Positions 17,353-26,429 of a stretch of DNA of 35,234 nt are shown in pieces; the stretch's first letter is position 1; the number at the start of each line of letters is the position of its first letter. The DNA comes from Clostridiales bacterium (GTDB lineage Bacteria; Bacillota; Clostridia; Saccharofermentanales; Saccharofermentanaceae), in the NCBI GenBank assembly GCA_017964005.1, contig JAGCSR010000007.1, positions 1-35,234 of the forward strand, given 5' to 3'. The position numbers and the translations under genes were made by a program. Below the pieces are notes generated by a model that did no database searches, was not told the origin of the DNA, and was given only the letters and a program-made list of their open reading frames with translations.

Positions 17353-19086
17353 TTATATCTTTCTCCTCTTATATGCTTCCATCTCGTGGGTCTTGCGCTG
17401 ATCCTCGGGAGGAAGGGCGGCATAGTTGCCGTACTTGCCGGACAGGTATTCGTCGAAAGACCCGGGGATCGGGTACTTGCGGCCCTCGAAAGGAACATAG
17501 CCGATGATGCGTGTGGAAGCTCCGTCACACCTTTCTCCCATGCCGTCGATGGCATAGGTCAGGGATCCGACGTAGCGGGCGGTCCTGTAGTCGCCATAAG
17601 AGACGGCGTGGCGGTTCATGTCGCGGATGTAGCGGCGGTTGCCGTATATCCTGGCGGGGATTACCGCAAATGTCTTGGCAAATGCCCGGGCAGCCGAAGT
17701 GCCGCGGCCGAGGCGTGCGCGGGACATGCGGATCTTGAACAGGTACTTCTCCATGAGCTTTGCGGCTCTCATACAGGAGTTGTCCTCTTCGGGCCACGCG
17801 TCCTGAGGGAACACGTCGACAACGAGGTTGAAGATCTGCATATTCGGACGGATATATTCTGTGGAGCCGCGGGAGACAGTGACATCGCCGATCACGATCT
17901 CGGCGAAGGGAAGAGTATAGGTGCCAAGATCGCCTGATATCACAGACAGGCCGGGGGCCAGGCCTTCTTCGGCAGTGAGCTTGATGAACTTATCGTAGTC
18001 TTCGCGGGGCATGCCGATGTCCATGTCATCATCCCACGGGATAAAGCCGTTGTGACGGATAGCTCCCAGCAAAGATCCTCCGACCAGATACCAGGTGAGT
18101 CCGTGCTTTTTGCAGAAGGCATCGAAAGTATCGGTGGCGGCGAGGAGCTCGTTCTGTATATCTTTGAGACTGAGCCTGACGGGACCTTCGAAGTCCAGAT
18201 CGTATATTACGTGAGCCTCGCGTTTCTCGGGCGGAGGCGGAGTCATGTAGTCGGGACCGTAAAGCGCTTTGAAGTACGTATCGTATCCTGCCGGCACGAA
18301 GAAGTCCCTGCCCTCGAAAACGGCAGGCTCGGGTTTGCAGTATTCTTCACGAAGGTACAGTTCGCCGAAGAAATGCTTGCGCCCCGAAGGGAAAGTCACG
18401 AAGCGTGATGAGTTATCTTTGCATCTCGAGAAACACTTCTGTGTGGTGCGGATCCTGTGACGGATAAAAGGTGCAAAGGGCGCGCCGATAGCGCTCTTGA
18501 GCTTGATGGAAGAAGTTGCCTTGGAATTGCCTTCGGCAAGGGCAAGGTATTCAGCCTTGCGGTCGTGGATCCTTATGCAGGACAAAAGCAGGCTGTTGAA
18601 GTCGCAGGACAGTCCGTGGAAGAATCTCAGTACGGGATTGTCGTATGTGTTCTCCAAGATCCATATGTCGATCTTGATACCGCATTGGCCATCCCGCTGA
18701 GACAGGCTCTCGCGGAAAGTCGTGCCGCGCTTTTGCACCTGGCAGAAAGTATAGACATAGTCTTCTGTCCGGTCCGGTGCCATGACGAGATATTTGTCGC
18801 CGTACTCGGCCTCGATCGCATCGAGGAGAGTCTTGATGTAGCGGCGCTCCACATTGATATCGACATCGTCGTCCCATGGAATGAAGCCCTTATGACGCAC
18901 TGCCCCGAGGGCCGTGCCGCCGCCGAGAAGGAAGGGGATATCGAGTTTGGCGCAAAGGTCGGCGATATCGAACAGGATGGCGCGCGTGATGTCCTGCACT
19001 TTGGCAGTCTCTTCAGGCGTCAGCATATGCGTCCCGTTGCGGGACAGCTCCTGTTTGAACAAGTCGAGTGTCGACAGCTGCGGCAT
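17353..19086 (-). CDS. Tandem double-domain LicD-family protein
   Basis: 577 aa from the ATG at 19086, where GGAGGAGAAGGA is well spaced; a TTG 26 codons upstream is less likely. It has two complete LicD-type nucleotidyltransferase domains. The first is at about 50-300 (GGGTALGAVRHKGFIPWDDD), the second at about 320-577 (GGSLLGAIRHNGFIPWDDD), each with its DDxD metal motif and a C-terminal block (FEGRDFFVPAGYDTYFKALYG, FEGRKYPIPGSFDEYLSGKYG). LicD proteins attach phosphocholine or similar phospho-groups to teichoic acids or other surface glycans. One domain is the norm; two would allow two modifications or a pseudo-dimer. No choline uptake or cytidylyltransferase gene is nearby, so the donor is unknown. 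Confidence 0.88.
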   Translation of the reverse strand: MPQLSTLDLFKQELSRNGTHMLTPEETAKVQDITRAILFDIADLCAKLDIPFLLGGGTALGAVRHKGFIPWDDDVDINVERRYIKTLLDAIEAEYGDKYLVMAPDRTEDYVYTFCQVQKRGTTFRESLSQRDGQCGIKIDIWILENTYDNPVLRFFHGLSCDFNSLLLSCIRIHDRKAEYLALAEGNSKATSSIKLKSAIGAPFAPFIRHRIRTTQKCFSRCKDNSSRFVTFPSGRKHFFGELYLREEYCKPEPAVFEGRDFFVPAGYDTYFKALYGPDYMTPPPPEKREAHVIYDLDFEGPVRLSLKDIQNELLAATDTFDAFCKKHGLTWYLVGGSLLGAIRHNGFIPWDDDMDIGMPREDYDKFIKLTAEEGLAPGLSVISGDLGTYTLPFAEIVIGDVTVSRGSTEYIRPNMQIFNLVVDVFPQDAWPEEDNSCMRAAKLMEKYLFKIRMSRARLGRGTSAARAFAKTFAVIPARIYGNRRYIRDMNRHAVSYGDYRTARYVGSLTYAIDGMGERCDGASTRIIGYVPFEGRKYPIPGSFDEYLSGKYGNYAALPPEDQRKTHEMEAYKRRKI

Positions 19087-19230
19087 AAAGCGGTTCCTTC
19101 TCCTCCCTGACCGGTGTGCCCGGATCTTACCGAACACGCATATTATAAAGCCAAAACGCCGCAAATGCCTGTTTTAATATGATTTTGCGTAAATTATATT
19201 TATGTTTTTGGCCTAAAAGCCCTGCGCACC

Positions 19231-19259
19231 TTGAACTTTTGCCTCTTTGAAAATAATAT
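19231..19259 (+). promoter_or_regulatory. Promoter of the TIM-barrel/acyl-CoA ligase fusion
   Basis: TTGAAC (19231-19236), a 17-bp spacer, TAATAT (19254-19259). A small hairpin, TCCCG...CGGGA, lies just downstream in the 5' leader. Confidence 0.72.
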
Positions 19260-19313
19260 TAGAGTCCCGGCGTATGTCGGGATTATTACTGATTAGATAA
19301 CGGAGATGGAACA

Positions 19314-21842
19314 ATGAAGACATCGTTTTCGACATTGGCTTGCCCGGACTATCCCTGGGCCGAGATATATTCCATGGCAAAAGACCTTAACTTCGACGGT
19401 ATCGAACTTAGGGGTCTGGGTCAGGATATATTCTCATACAAGGCGGCGCCTTTTCGCGACGATAACGTAGATGCCACCAAAGCAAAGCTCGACTCCCTCG
19501 GGATCGAGATCCCCTGCCTGTCTTCCGCGACTGTCCTGTCCGATCCGGATAACATCGATATGGTAATGGAAGAGGTCACTTCCTACGCGAAGCTGGCTTC
19601 CAAGTTGGGCTCCAGCTACATAAGGCTCCTGGGCGACAAGAACCCCGGCCCCGAGAAAGCAATCGATGACGATGTGGTCTATAGCGCACTGCAAAAGCTC
19701 ATTCCCATCGCAGAAGAATATAACGTAACGCTCCTGGTCGAGACCAACGGCGTATACGCTGATACCGCAAGGCTCAAGACTCTCCTGGACCGCGTAGGCA
19801 ACCGCAAGGTCGCAGCCCTCTGGGATATGCACCACCCTTACAGATATTTCAACGAGTCGCCTGCAGCAACCGTTGCCAACCTCGGCGAACTCATCAAGTA
19901 CACCCACGTCAAAGACAGTGTTATGGGTGAGGGCGGCAAGGTCTCTTATAAACTCATGGGCGAAGGCGATATGCCCCTCGACGAGATGTTCGAGGCACTC
20001 GATTCCATCAACTACCAGGGTTATGTTACTTTCGAGTGGGTATACAGATGGGCCAAAGACCTCCTGGATGCAGGTATCGCGGTACCGCACTTCGCATCCT
20101 TCATGGAGCCTTACAAGACCCGCCACAAGCACAGTCTCCAGCGCGATTCCCGTGACACGGGCTACTACCCCTGGCCCAAGGAGACTCTCCTGGATTACAC
20201 ATTCCCGGATATCCTGGACCGAATCTGCGAGGAGTTCCCTAACCAGTATGCGTTCAGATATACGGAACTCGACTATACGAGAACATACCCCGAATTCCGT
20301 GACGATGTCGACAACTTCGCAAGAGCACTTCTTGCCATGGGCGTCGGCAAGGGCGATCATGTTGCCATCTGGGCAACCAACGTTCCCCAGTGGTATATCA
20401 CTTTCTGGGCAACCACCAAGATCGGCGCTGTCCTCGTAACGGTCAATACAGCATATAAGATCCACGAGGCAGAGTACCTCTTAAGACAGTCCGATACACA
20501 CACGCTCGTCATGATCGACGGCTACAAGGATTCGGACTATATCGCGATAATGAACGAGATCTGCCCCGAGCTCAAGGCTTCCCGCCCGGGCAACCTCAAC
20601 TCCAAGAGGCTTCCCGTCTTACGCAATGTCATTACATGCCAGTCCAAAGTTCCCGGCTGCTACACCTGGGAAGAGGCTGTCGCAGAAGGCGAGAAGGTTC
20701 CTTATACAGAAGTCGAGAAGCTCCGCCGCACGGTCGACAAGCACGATGTTTGCAACATGCAGTACACATCCGGCACCACAGGGTTCCCTAAGGGCGTTAT
20801 GCTTACTCACTACAACGTTGTAAATAACGGTAAGGCCATCGGCGACTGCATGGATCTGTCCACTGCAGACCGCATGATGATCCAGGTTCCCATGTTCCAC
20901 TGCTTCGGCATGGTCCTTGCAATGACCGCATCCGTGACCCACGGTGTTACCATGAGTCCTATCACGGCTTTCTCGCCCCGAAAAGGTCTCGACTGCATCA
21001 ACCGCGAGAAGATCACATGCTTCCACGGCGTTCCCACCATGTTCATCGCAATGCTCGGTCACGAGAACTTCCCCAAGACCGACTTCTCCTACATGAGAAC
21101 GGGCATCATGGCAGGATCGCCCTGCCCGATCAAGACGATGGAAGATGTTATCGAGAAGATGCACATGCCTGAGATCGTTATCACATACGGTCAGACAGAG
21201 GCATCGCCTGCAACTACCATGAGCAAGACCACCGATACCATCGAGCAGAGAGTCAACACGGTCGGACCTTCCATCTTCGGCGTTGAGACGAAGATCGTAG
21301 ATCCCGAGACCGGTGAAGAACTTCCTGACGGCGTTCCCGGCGAGTTCTGCGCAAGAGGTTACAACATCATGAAGGGCTACTACAAGATGCCCGAGGCTAC
21401 GGCTGCCGCTATCGATGAAGACGGGTGGCTGCATTCCGGAGACCTGGCTCTGAGACGCCCTGAGGACGGTTACTACAAGATCACCGGACGTATCAAGGAC
21501 ATGATCATCCGCGGCGGTGAGAATATCTACCCCAAGGAGATCGAAGACTTCCTCTACACCTATCCGAAGATCGAAGATGTTCAGGTCATCGGTGTGCCCG
21601 ATAAGGACTATGGTGAAGAGATCATGGCCTGCGTTATCCTCAAGGCCGGTGAGGAAGCAACAGAAGACGAGATCAAGGAATACGTCAAGACTCACATGGC
21701 AAAGCATAAGGTGCCCCGCTATGTTGACTTCGTAACCGAGTTCCCCATGAATGCCGCCGGCAAGATCCTGAAGTACAAGATGCGCGAGCAGGCAGTCGAG
21801 AGAAGGTCTCTCGAGGATGCCAGCAAGATCGAGACCGCGTAA
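19314..21842 (+). CDS. TIM-barrel epimerase-like domain fused to acyl-CoA ligase
   Basis: 842 aa, start 7 bp after CGGAGATGG. Residues 1-270 form a sugar-phosphate isomerase/epimerase (AP endonuclease 2, IolE-like) barrel with the expected metal ligands E143 (LLVETNG), D171 (ALWDMHH), H198 (YTHVKDS) and E241 (TFEWVYR). Residues about 295-842 are a full AMP-forming acyl-CoA synthetase: YTSGTTGFPKG near 484, YGQTEASP near 625, YKITGRIKDMIIRGGENIYP near 720 and the catalytic lysine in NAAGKILKYK near 816. The ligase half resembles medium- and long-chain fatty acid ligases. The reading frame is unbroken and codon bias is uniform, so this is a true fusion. The link between the two activities is unclear; the barrel may act on a polyol or hydroxy acid whose product is then activated with CoA. 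Confidence 0.9.
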   Translation: MKTSFSTLACPDYPWAEIYSMAKDLNFDGIELRGLGQDIFSYKAAPFRDDNVDATKAKLDSLGIEIPCLSSATVLSDPDNIDMVMEEVTSYAKLASKLGSSYIRLLGDKNPGPEKAIDDDVVYSALQKLIPIAEEYNVTLLVETNGVYADTARLKTLLDRVGNRKVAALWDMHHPYRYFNESPAATVANLGELIKYTHVKDSVMGEGGKVSYKLMGEGDMPLDEMFEALDSINYQGYVTFEWVYRWAKDLLDAGIAVPHFASFMEPYKTRHKHSLQRDSRDTGYYPWPKETLLDYTFPDILDRICEEFPNQYAFRYTELDYTRTYPEFRDDVDNFARALLAMGVGKGDHVAIWATNVPQWYITFWATTKIGAVLVTVNTAYKIHEAEYLLRQSDTHTLVMIDGYKDSDYIAIMNEICPELKASRPGNLNSKRLPVLRNVITCQSKVPGCYTWEEAVAEGEKVPYTEVEKLRRTVDKHDVCNMQYTSGTTGFPKGVMLTHYNVVNNGKAIGDCMDLSTADRMMIQVPMFHCFGMVLAMTASVTHGVTMSPITAFSPRKGLDCINREKITCFHGVPTMFIAMLGHENFPKTDFSYMRTGIMAGSPCPIKTMEDVIEKMHMPEIVITYGQTEASPATTMSKTTDTIEQRVNTVGPSIFGVETKIVDPETGEELPDGVPGEFCARGYNIMKGYYKMPEATAAAIDEDGWLHSGDLALRRPEDGYYKITGRIKDMIIRGGENIYPKEIEDFLYTYPKIEDVQVIGVPDKDYGEEIMACVILKAGEEATEDEIKEYVKTHMAKHKVPRYVDFVTEFPMNAAGKILKYKMREQAVERRSLEDASKIETA

Positions 21843-21867
21843 AGGATTTATATCAGAACATCCAAAG

Positions 21868-21902
21868 GACTGCTCCTAATGATTCCGGAGCAGTCCTTTT
21901 TT
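21868..21902 (+). terminator. Terminator of the fusion gene
   Basis: The perfect 10-bp stem GGACTGCTCC (21868-21877)/GGAGCAGTCC (21888-21897) is followed by a T run. Confidence 0.94.
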
Positions 21903-21907
21903 GTGCT

Positions 21908-22041
21908 ATTGCCTGTAAATCGCTTTTCGATTGCCTGTACAGGCAAGAAAATGATCATTTAGAGGCAATAACACTGCTCATTGCTCCCAAACACCGAAAC
22001 TATTGCTTCTAAAGGCAACGAAAATGCTGTTTGGAGGCAAT
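21908..22041. repeat. Two 72-bp units with nested ATTGC/GGCAAT arms
   Basis: ATTGC occurs at 21908, 21930, 21980 and 22002, and AGGCAA at 21941, 21963, 22013 and 22035, so the second unit repeats the first exactly 72 bp later. Each unit can form a stem of ATTGCCT-type with AGGCAAT and an alternative with the inner copy. The sequence between arms is poorly conserved. Together with the terminator this fills the 331-base gap before the next gene; I see no coding potential in it. Confidence 0.82.
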
Positions 22042-22126
22042 AAAGATCTTTACAGGATAAGATAATTTGCAAAGTTTGCCATTTTGTAAAGAAACCGTGA
22101 TGTAGCCTCGGTGAGCCTTGCCCGGT

Positions 22127-22134
22127 GGTATAAT
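22127..22134 (+). promoter_or_regulatory. Extended -10 promoter of the second SLH gene
   Basis: TGG-TATAAT: TATAAT at 22129-22134 preceded by a TGn element, 39 bases before the start codon. No clear -35. Confidence 0.55.
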
Positions 22135-22173
22135 CTACTCGGAGGGTATCATAGCTTAAACGGAGGTCTGTTT

Positions 22174-24261
22174 ATGCAGCGTTTCAATAAAGCGGTGAGT
22201 ACACTGTTGACCATAGCGGTTACTCTGTCTTTTATCGCGATCTCTCCTCATTCATCCGGCAAAGCCAATGCAGCGTTAACAGTATTGAGTACCGATGTCT
22301 CAGAACCTGAAGACGGGAATCTGTTGGTGGGAGTAGAAGGTACCTTCTACACATCCGGAGCTCAAAATGCGATGAGACAGATCAATCTCATAAGATATCT
22401 TGCTTGCCGTAATCAGGAACCCAAATCATACGGATCATCTGTGAAACTTCAATTAACTACGGATTATGGTTCCAATCCTACTGATTCACAATTGGCTTTG
22501 GTCAATGGTGATTATTATCCCGTAAAGTGGTCGGCACAACTTGAAAAGGTATGTGAGATAAGGGCATGTGAATCAGAGATCTATATGACTCACACCAGAA
22601 CAAATGGCCAGACTTGTTGGACCGCTGCTTATAACATCACCGGAAATCAAAATGGAAGAAGAACCGGTTGTCTTGCCTGGAACTATTCTGCTAATTTGAT
22701 GGAAGAAGGGATCAGACAATGGGAAGATGAACGTAATATCTATTTGGGATTAGAGACGGGAGACGGAGTATATGGGCATTATGCAAATATGATAAACCCC
22801 CAGATCAGATATATAGGTTTGTCTGCTTTCAGATACAAGGCTGATGCAAATGGAAACGGTCCAAAGTACAATTGGGGTTCTGTTGCTTTTCAAAGTTGTT
22901 CGATCGCATCCGGCTCGGACTCGGAGACACCAAGAAATATATCCGGCAATTATATTCAGACTATCGAGATAGCATCAGAGAATATCAACTCTATGTCTTT
23001 ACAAGGTTCGTCCGTTATGACTACCGGTGACACTGAATCATTATCTCTTTTTGCGAACTACTCATACACAGACTATTTGACCATCACAATGAATTCTGAA
23101 GTGTTAAGCAATATCGCATGGTCCTCTTCCAATTCCAATGTGGCAAGTGTTTCTGCTGCAGGGAAAGTTACTGCAAAAAACAGCGGAACAGCAACGATTA
23201 CAGCAAATGCTTCCGGTCACATAGCTACGATCGTAATCAAGGTAAATTCTCCTACACCTACGTCAACAGCTACACCCACTGCGACAGCAACTCCAACCGC
23301 AACTGCAACGCCGACATCGGCGCCATCACCAACAGATGTGAAGCCGTCACCTGCGGCGGTAACTCCCGAGCCTTCGGAAGCGGTCCCTAAACCTACGGAT
23401 GCCAAACCGGGTCCGGCGGAAGTGACCCCTGCTGTTACGAAGGTCCCTGACATTACGGATGTTCCTGCTGTTACGGAGGTGCCGGAACCTCCATCTGAAC
23501 CGGATGATGTTTCCGCGATAGTAGTCTGCGGGAAGACGGTATCGCTGACGGATCTTTTGGATGTATCAGATCAGGATACGGATTGGAAGTCTTCCGATCC
23601 TAAGATCGCTTCTGTTGATTCGTTGGGAACAGTTAAAGGGATCATGGCAGGACATGTCACGGTAACCGCGACAGGATCTGACGGAAGCGAAGTTACCGTA
23701 TCCGTTCAGATACTCTATAAGGACGTAACATCGGATAAGGATTTCTGGTATGCTCCGACCAACTATCTTACGAATGCCGGAGTCGTCAAAGGCTACGACA
23801 AACAGACGAACTTCAAGCCTGCCAACAAGTGCACCCGTGCGCAGATGGTGACATTTATCTGGAGGCTTCAGGGTGAGCCCGCACCGCAGACCGAGGTGTG
23901 CAAGTTCAGTGATGTCAAGAAGAGCGATTACTTCTATAAGGCTTGTCTTTGGGGCAACGAGAATCACATAGTCGAAGGATATAAAGACGGAACATTCGGT
24001 CCTCAGATCGTGTGCGCAAGAAAGCATGCAGTCACGTTCCTTTGGAGACTCGCAGGAAAACCCGCACCGGAATCAACTAAGAACAAGTTCAAGGATGTAA
24101 AGGCATCTGACTACTTCTATAAGGCAACTCTTTGGGCGTCCGAAAACGGGATCCTCGCAGGATATACTGACGGGACTTTCCGTCCGGACGGGAACTGCCT
24201 GAGGCGTCAGATGGTCACGTTCCTTTATAAGTACGACAAGTTTATAAACAACAAAGGATAA
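22174..24261 (+). CDS. SLH-anchored surface protein with CAP domain
   Basis: 695 aa from ATG 22174, which has GGAGG 7 bp upstream and gives a normal signal peptide (MQRFNKAVSTLLTIAV...ANA); a GTG 21 codons earlier lacks a site. Residues about 45-260 look like a CAP/SCP domain (INLIRYLACRN; VYGHYANMINPQIRYIGLSAF), a secreted fold with possible lipid, peptide or wall binding. A BIG2 domain at about 272-358 (NIAWSSSNSNVASVSAAGKV), a long Thr/Pro linker at about 360-445, a second BIG2 at about 445-512, then three SLH repeats. The N-terminal part is noticeably richer in A+T than the SLH part. First of three adjacent SLH genes. Confidence 0.88.
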   Translation: MQRFNKAVSTLLTIAVTLSFIAISPHSSGKANAALTVLSTDVSEPEDGNLLVGVEGTFYTSGAQNAMRQINLIRYLACRNQEPKSYGSSVKLQLTTDYGSNPTDSQLALVNGDYYPVKWSAQLEKVCEIRACESEIYMTHTRTNGQTCWTAAYNITGNQNGRRTGCLAWNYSANLMEEGIRQWEDERNIYLGLETGDGVYGHYANMINPQIRYIGLSAFRYKADANGNGPKYNWGSVAFQSCSIASGSDSETPRNISGNYIQTIEIASENINSMSLQGSSVMTTGDTESLSLFANYSYTDYLTITMNSEVLSNIAWSSSNSNVASVSAAGKVTAKNSGTATITANASGHIATIVIKVNSPTPTSTATPTATATPTATATPTSAPSPTDVKPSPAAVTPEPSEAVPKPTDAKPGPAEVTPAVTKVPDITDVPAVTEVPEPPSEPDDVSAIVVCGKTVSLTDLLDVSDQDTDWKSSDPKIASVDSLGTVKGIMAGHVTVTATGSDGSEVTVSVQILYKDVTSDKDFWYAPTNYLTNAGVVKGYDKQTNFKPANKCTRAQMVTFIWRLQGEPAPQTEVCKFSDVKKSDYFYKACLWGNENHIVEGYKDGTFGPQIVCARKHAVTFLWRLAGKPAPESTKNKFKDVKASDYFYKATLWASENGILAGYTDGTFRPDGNCLRRQMVTFLYKYDKFINNKG

Positions 24262-24271
24262 CCCGGAGAAC

Positions 24272-24311
24272 AACATCTCGCTCTTCAGGTTTTCGAGGGT
24301 GCGAAGATGTT
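24272..24311 (+). terminator. Weak terminator-like hairpin between SLH genes
   Basis: AACATCTCGC (24272-24281) pairs with GCGAAGATGTT (24301-24311) with one bulged base, followed by TTAC. The T run is short, so partial read-through into the next SLH gene is likely. Confidence 0.45.
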
Positions 24312-24339
24312 TTACGGGACTGAAAGAGGAGGTTACGAT

Positions 24340-26352
24340 ATGAACGGATTCAGAAGGACTTTTGTATCGATCGTTGCGGCAGGAGCAGTTACTCTGTTGC
24401 TGCCGGTCGTCGCATTGGCACCTGTTAACAAGGACCGTTTGTCCGCAGCACAGGATCAGGTATCAGGTATCACTACTCAGGAGAAGAGCCTGTCTGAACT
24501 TCGGGATCTATATAAGAACATCAAGAGGTATGACAAGCTTTTCGCCAAGAACCCGTCGAGTAAATCGCCTTACGCGGTCGGCAAACTGTCGGACGATGCG
24601 GCGCAGTGCGGAGAGGATTGGATCAACTACTACAGATACGCTGCCCGTGTTCCCGGGATATCGCTTACCGATGATCTCAATGAGGATGCATCCTACGGAG
24701 CTCTGCTGGATGCGGCTTACGGAATGCTGTCACACTATCCTTTCTACGACGGCTCTTATAACAAGCCTTCTTCCATGTCCCAGGATATGTTCGACAGGGG
24801 AGAGTATGTTACTCAGACATCCAATCTGTCCATGGTCGGATCAAGTTCTGACAGGCAGAAATATGTTATCGACTATGCTATCAACGGTCAGATGGCTGAC
24901 AGCAGCAGCGAGTCGAATATCAACTGTGTGGGTCACAGAAGGTGGCTGCTGAATCCTTATACGCAGACGATGGGCATCGGAAGCGCGGTGGAGAAAGACC
25001 GTCCTTACTTCTACTACACTGCAGTAAAAGTGTTTACGAATCAGTATAACGACTTCTATAAGGACTCTTACGCGAAGGTCAAGACGACTTACGATCCCGG
25101 GGATTTTTCTTTCGTGGCATGGCCTGCATCAGGATACAATCTGTCAGAGACATTCGGCCCCGGATATCCCTGGTCGATCTCTTTCAATCCCAATAAATAC
25201 CGTCAGCCCAACGCATCTGACATAACGGTCAAGATTACGAGAGTAAGCGACAATAAGACGGTGACGATCACGAAAGCCGCATATTCGGATTCTTCCAAGA
25301 AATTCCTTGTAGACAGCAATCAGAGATATGGCGGGATTTCCTCCTGCATCATATTCTCGCCCGGAACGGATTTCCTCGGAACATCCGATCTTAAGGGCCA
25401 GTACCATGTAAGCGTATCCGGACTGAAGAATGCATCCGGTGAGGATACCACGTTGGATTACACCGTGGACTTCGAGCCTGCGGAGGGCAAGGATCCTACG
25501 GCTACCCCGACACCTAAGGTTGCCGCAACTGCAACTGCAACTCCGACGCCCAAGTCTTCTTCGGGATCTTCAGATGACGGAACGACAGTAAGCCTGTCCC
25601 TCAACGATACGATCGTCTGCGGAAATACAGCAAAAGCTCAGGCTGCGGTATCTCCTTCGGATAAGCAGGTGACATTCACATCCTCGGATCCCAAGATAGC
25701 CTCGGTTGACTCTTCAGGCAACGTTAAAGGCATCATGGCAGGTAAGGTTACGATCACGGCAACGACATCCGACGGTGTCAAGGCTTCCGTGACGGTTCAG
25801 ATCCTCTACAAGGATGTGACTTCGGCTAAGGATTTCTGGTATGCTCCGACATACTACCTTACCGATTCGGGAGTAGTAAAAGGCTACGACAAACAGACGA
25901 AGTTCAAGCCGGCCAATAAGTGTACACGCGCGCAGATGGTGACATTCATCTGGAGGCTTATGGGTGAGCCTGCCCCGAAGACTTCCGTGTGCAAGTTCTC
26001 TGATGTTAAGAAGAGCGATTACTTCTATAACGCGTGTTTGTGGGGCAACGAGAATCACATCGTCGAAGGATATAAGAACGGTACCTTCGGACCTCAGATC
26101 GTGTGTGCGAGACGCCATGCGGTAACGTTCCTCTGGAGGCTCGCAGGACAGCCCTCACCTTCGTCTTCTGCCAATAAGTTCAAGGATGTCAAGAAGAGCG
26201 ATTACTACTACACCGCAACCCTTTGGGCATCTGAGAAAGGTATCCTGGCAGGATATTCCGACGGCACCTTCAGACCTAACGGAGACTGCCTGAGAAGACA
26301 GATGGTAACGTTCCTCTATAAATACGATAAGTTTGTCAATAACAAAGGATAA
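24340..26352 (+). CDS. SLH-anchored surface protein with divergent CAP domain
   Basis: 670 aa from ATG 24340, chosen for GAGGAGG 7 bp upstream and a signal peptide starting MNGFRRTFVSIVAAGAV; an ATG 11 codons earlier is also in frame. Residues about 70-240 carry CAP-like motifs (DWINYYRYAARVPGI, NCVGHRRWLLNPYTQTMGIGSA), the second matching the conserved histidine/arginine region. A beta-rich part at about 255-385 follows, then a Thr/Pro linker, one BIG2 domain at about 412-488 and three SLH repeats. The SLH portion is almost the same as in the previous gene at DNA level (for example GATTTCTGGTATGCTCCGAC in both). Probably co-expressed with its neighbour. Confidence 0.88.
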   Translation: MNGFRRTFVSIVAAGAVTLLLPVVALAPVNKDRLSAAQDQVSGITTQEKSLSELRDLYKNIKRYDKLFAKNPSSKSPYAVGKLSDDAAQCGEDWINYYRYAARVPGISLTDDLNEDASYGALLDAAYGMLSHYPFYDGSYNKPSSMSQDMFDRGEYVTQTSNLSMVGSSSDRQKYVIDYAINGQMADSSSESNINCVGHRRWLLNPYTQTMGIGSAVEKDRPYFYYTAVKVFTNQYNDFYKDSYAKVKTTYDPGDFSFVAWPASGYNLSETFGPGYPWSISFNPNKYRQPNASDITVKITRVSDNKTVTITKAAYSDSSKKFLVDSNQRYGGISSCIIFSPGTDFLGTSDLKGQYHVSVSGLKNASGEDTTLDYTVDFEPAEGKDPTATPTPKVAATATATPTPKSSSGSSDDGTTVSLSLNDTIVCGNTAKAQAAVSPSDKQVTFTSSDPKIASVDSSGNVKGIMAGKVTITATTSDGVKASVTVQILYKDVTSAKDFWYAPTYYLTDSGVVKGYDKQTKFKPANKCTRAQMVTFIWRLMGEPAPKTSVCKFSDVKKSDYFYNACLWGNENHIVEGYKNGTFGPQIVCARRHAVTFLWRLAGQPSPSSSANKFKDVKKSDYYYTATLWASEKGILAGYSDGTFRPNGDCLRRQMVTFLYKYDKFVNNKG

Positions 26353-26429
26353 CCTGAGGTGTCCGGCGGGATTTTTTCGCGAAAAGTGATAGAATATGAG
26401 TCAGTAATTATCAGGGAGGAAACTGACTT

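Noticed and set aside
18457..19110. 217-codon plus-strand frame opposite the LicD gene
   Set aside because: It is antisense to conserved LicD motifs, with no start signal.
19434..20465. 343-codon minus-strand open frame under the TIM-barrel half
   Set aside because: It is the mirror of the plus-strand codon pattern; the plus strand has clear family motifs throughout.
20619..21707. Long minus-strand open frame (362 codons) inside the acyl-CoA ligase fusion gene
   Set aside because: It is antisense to a strongly supported gene, arises from its codon bias, and has no ribosome binding site or recognisable domain.
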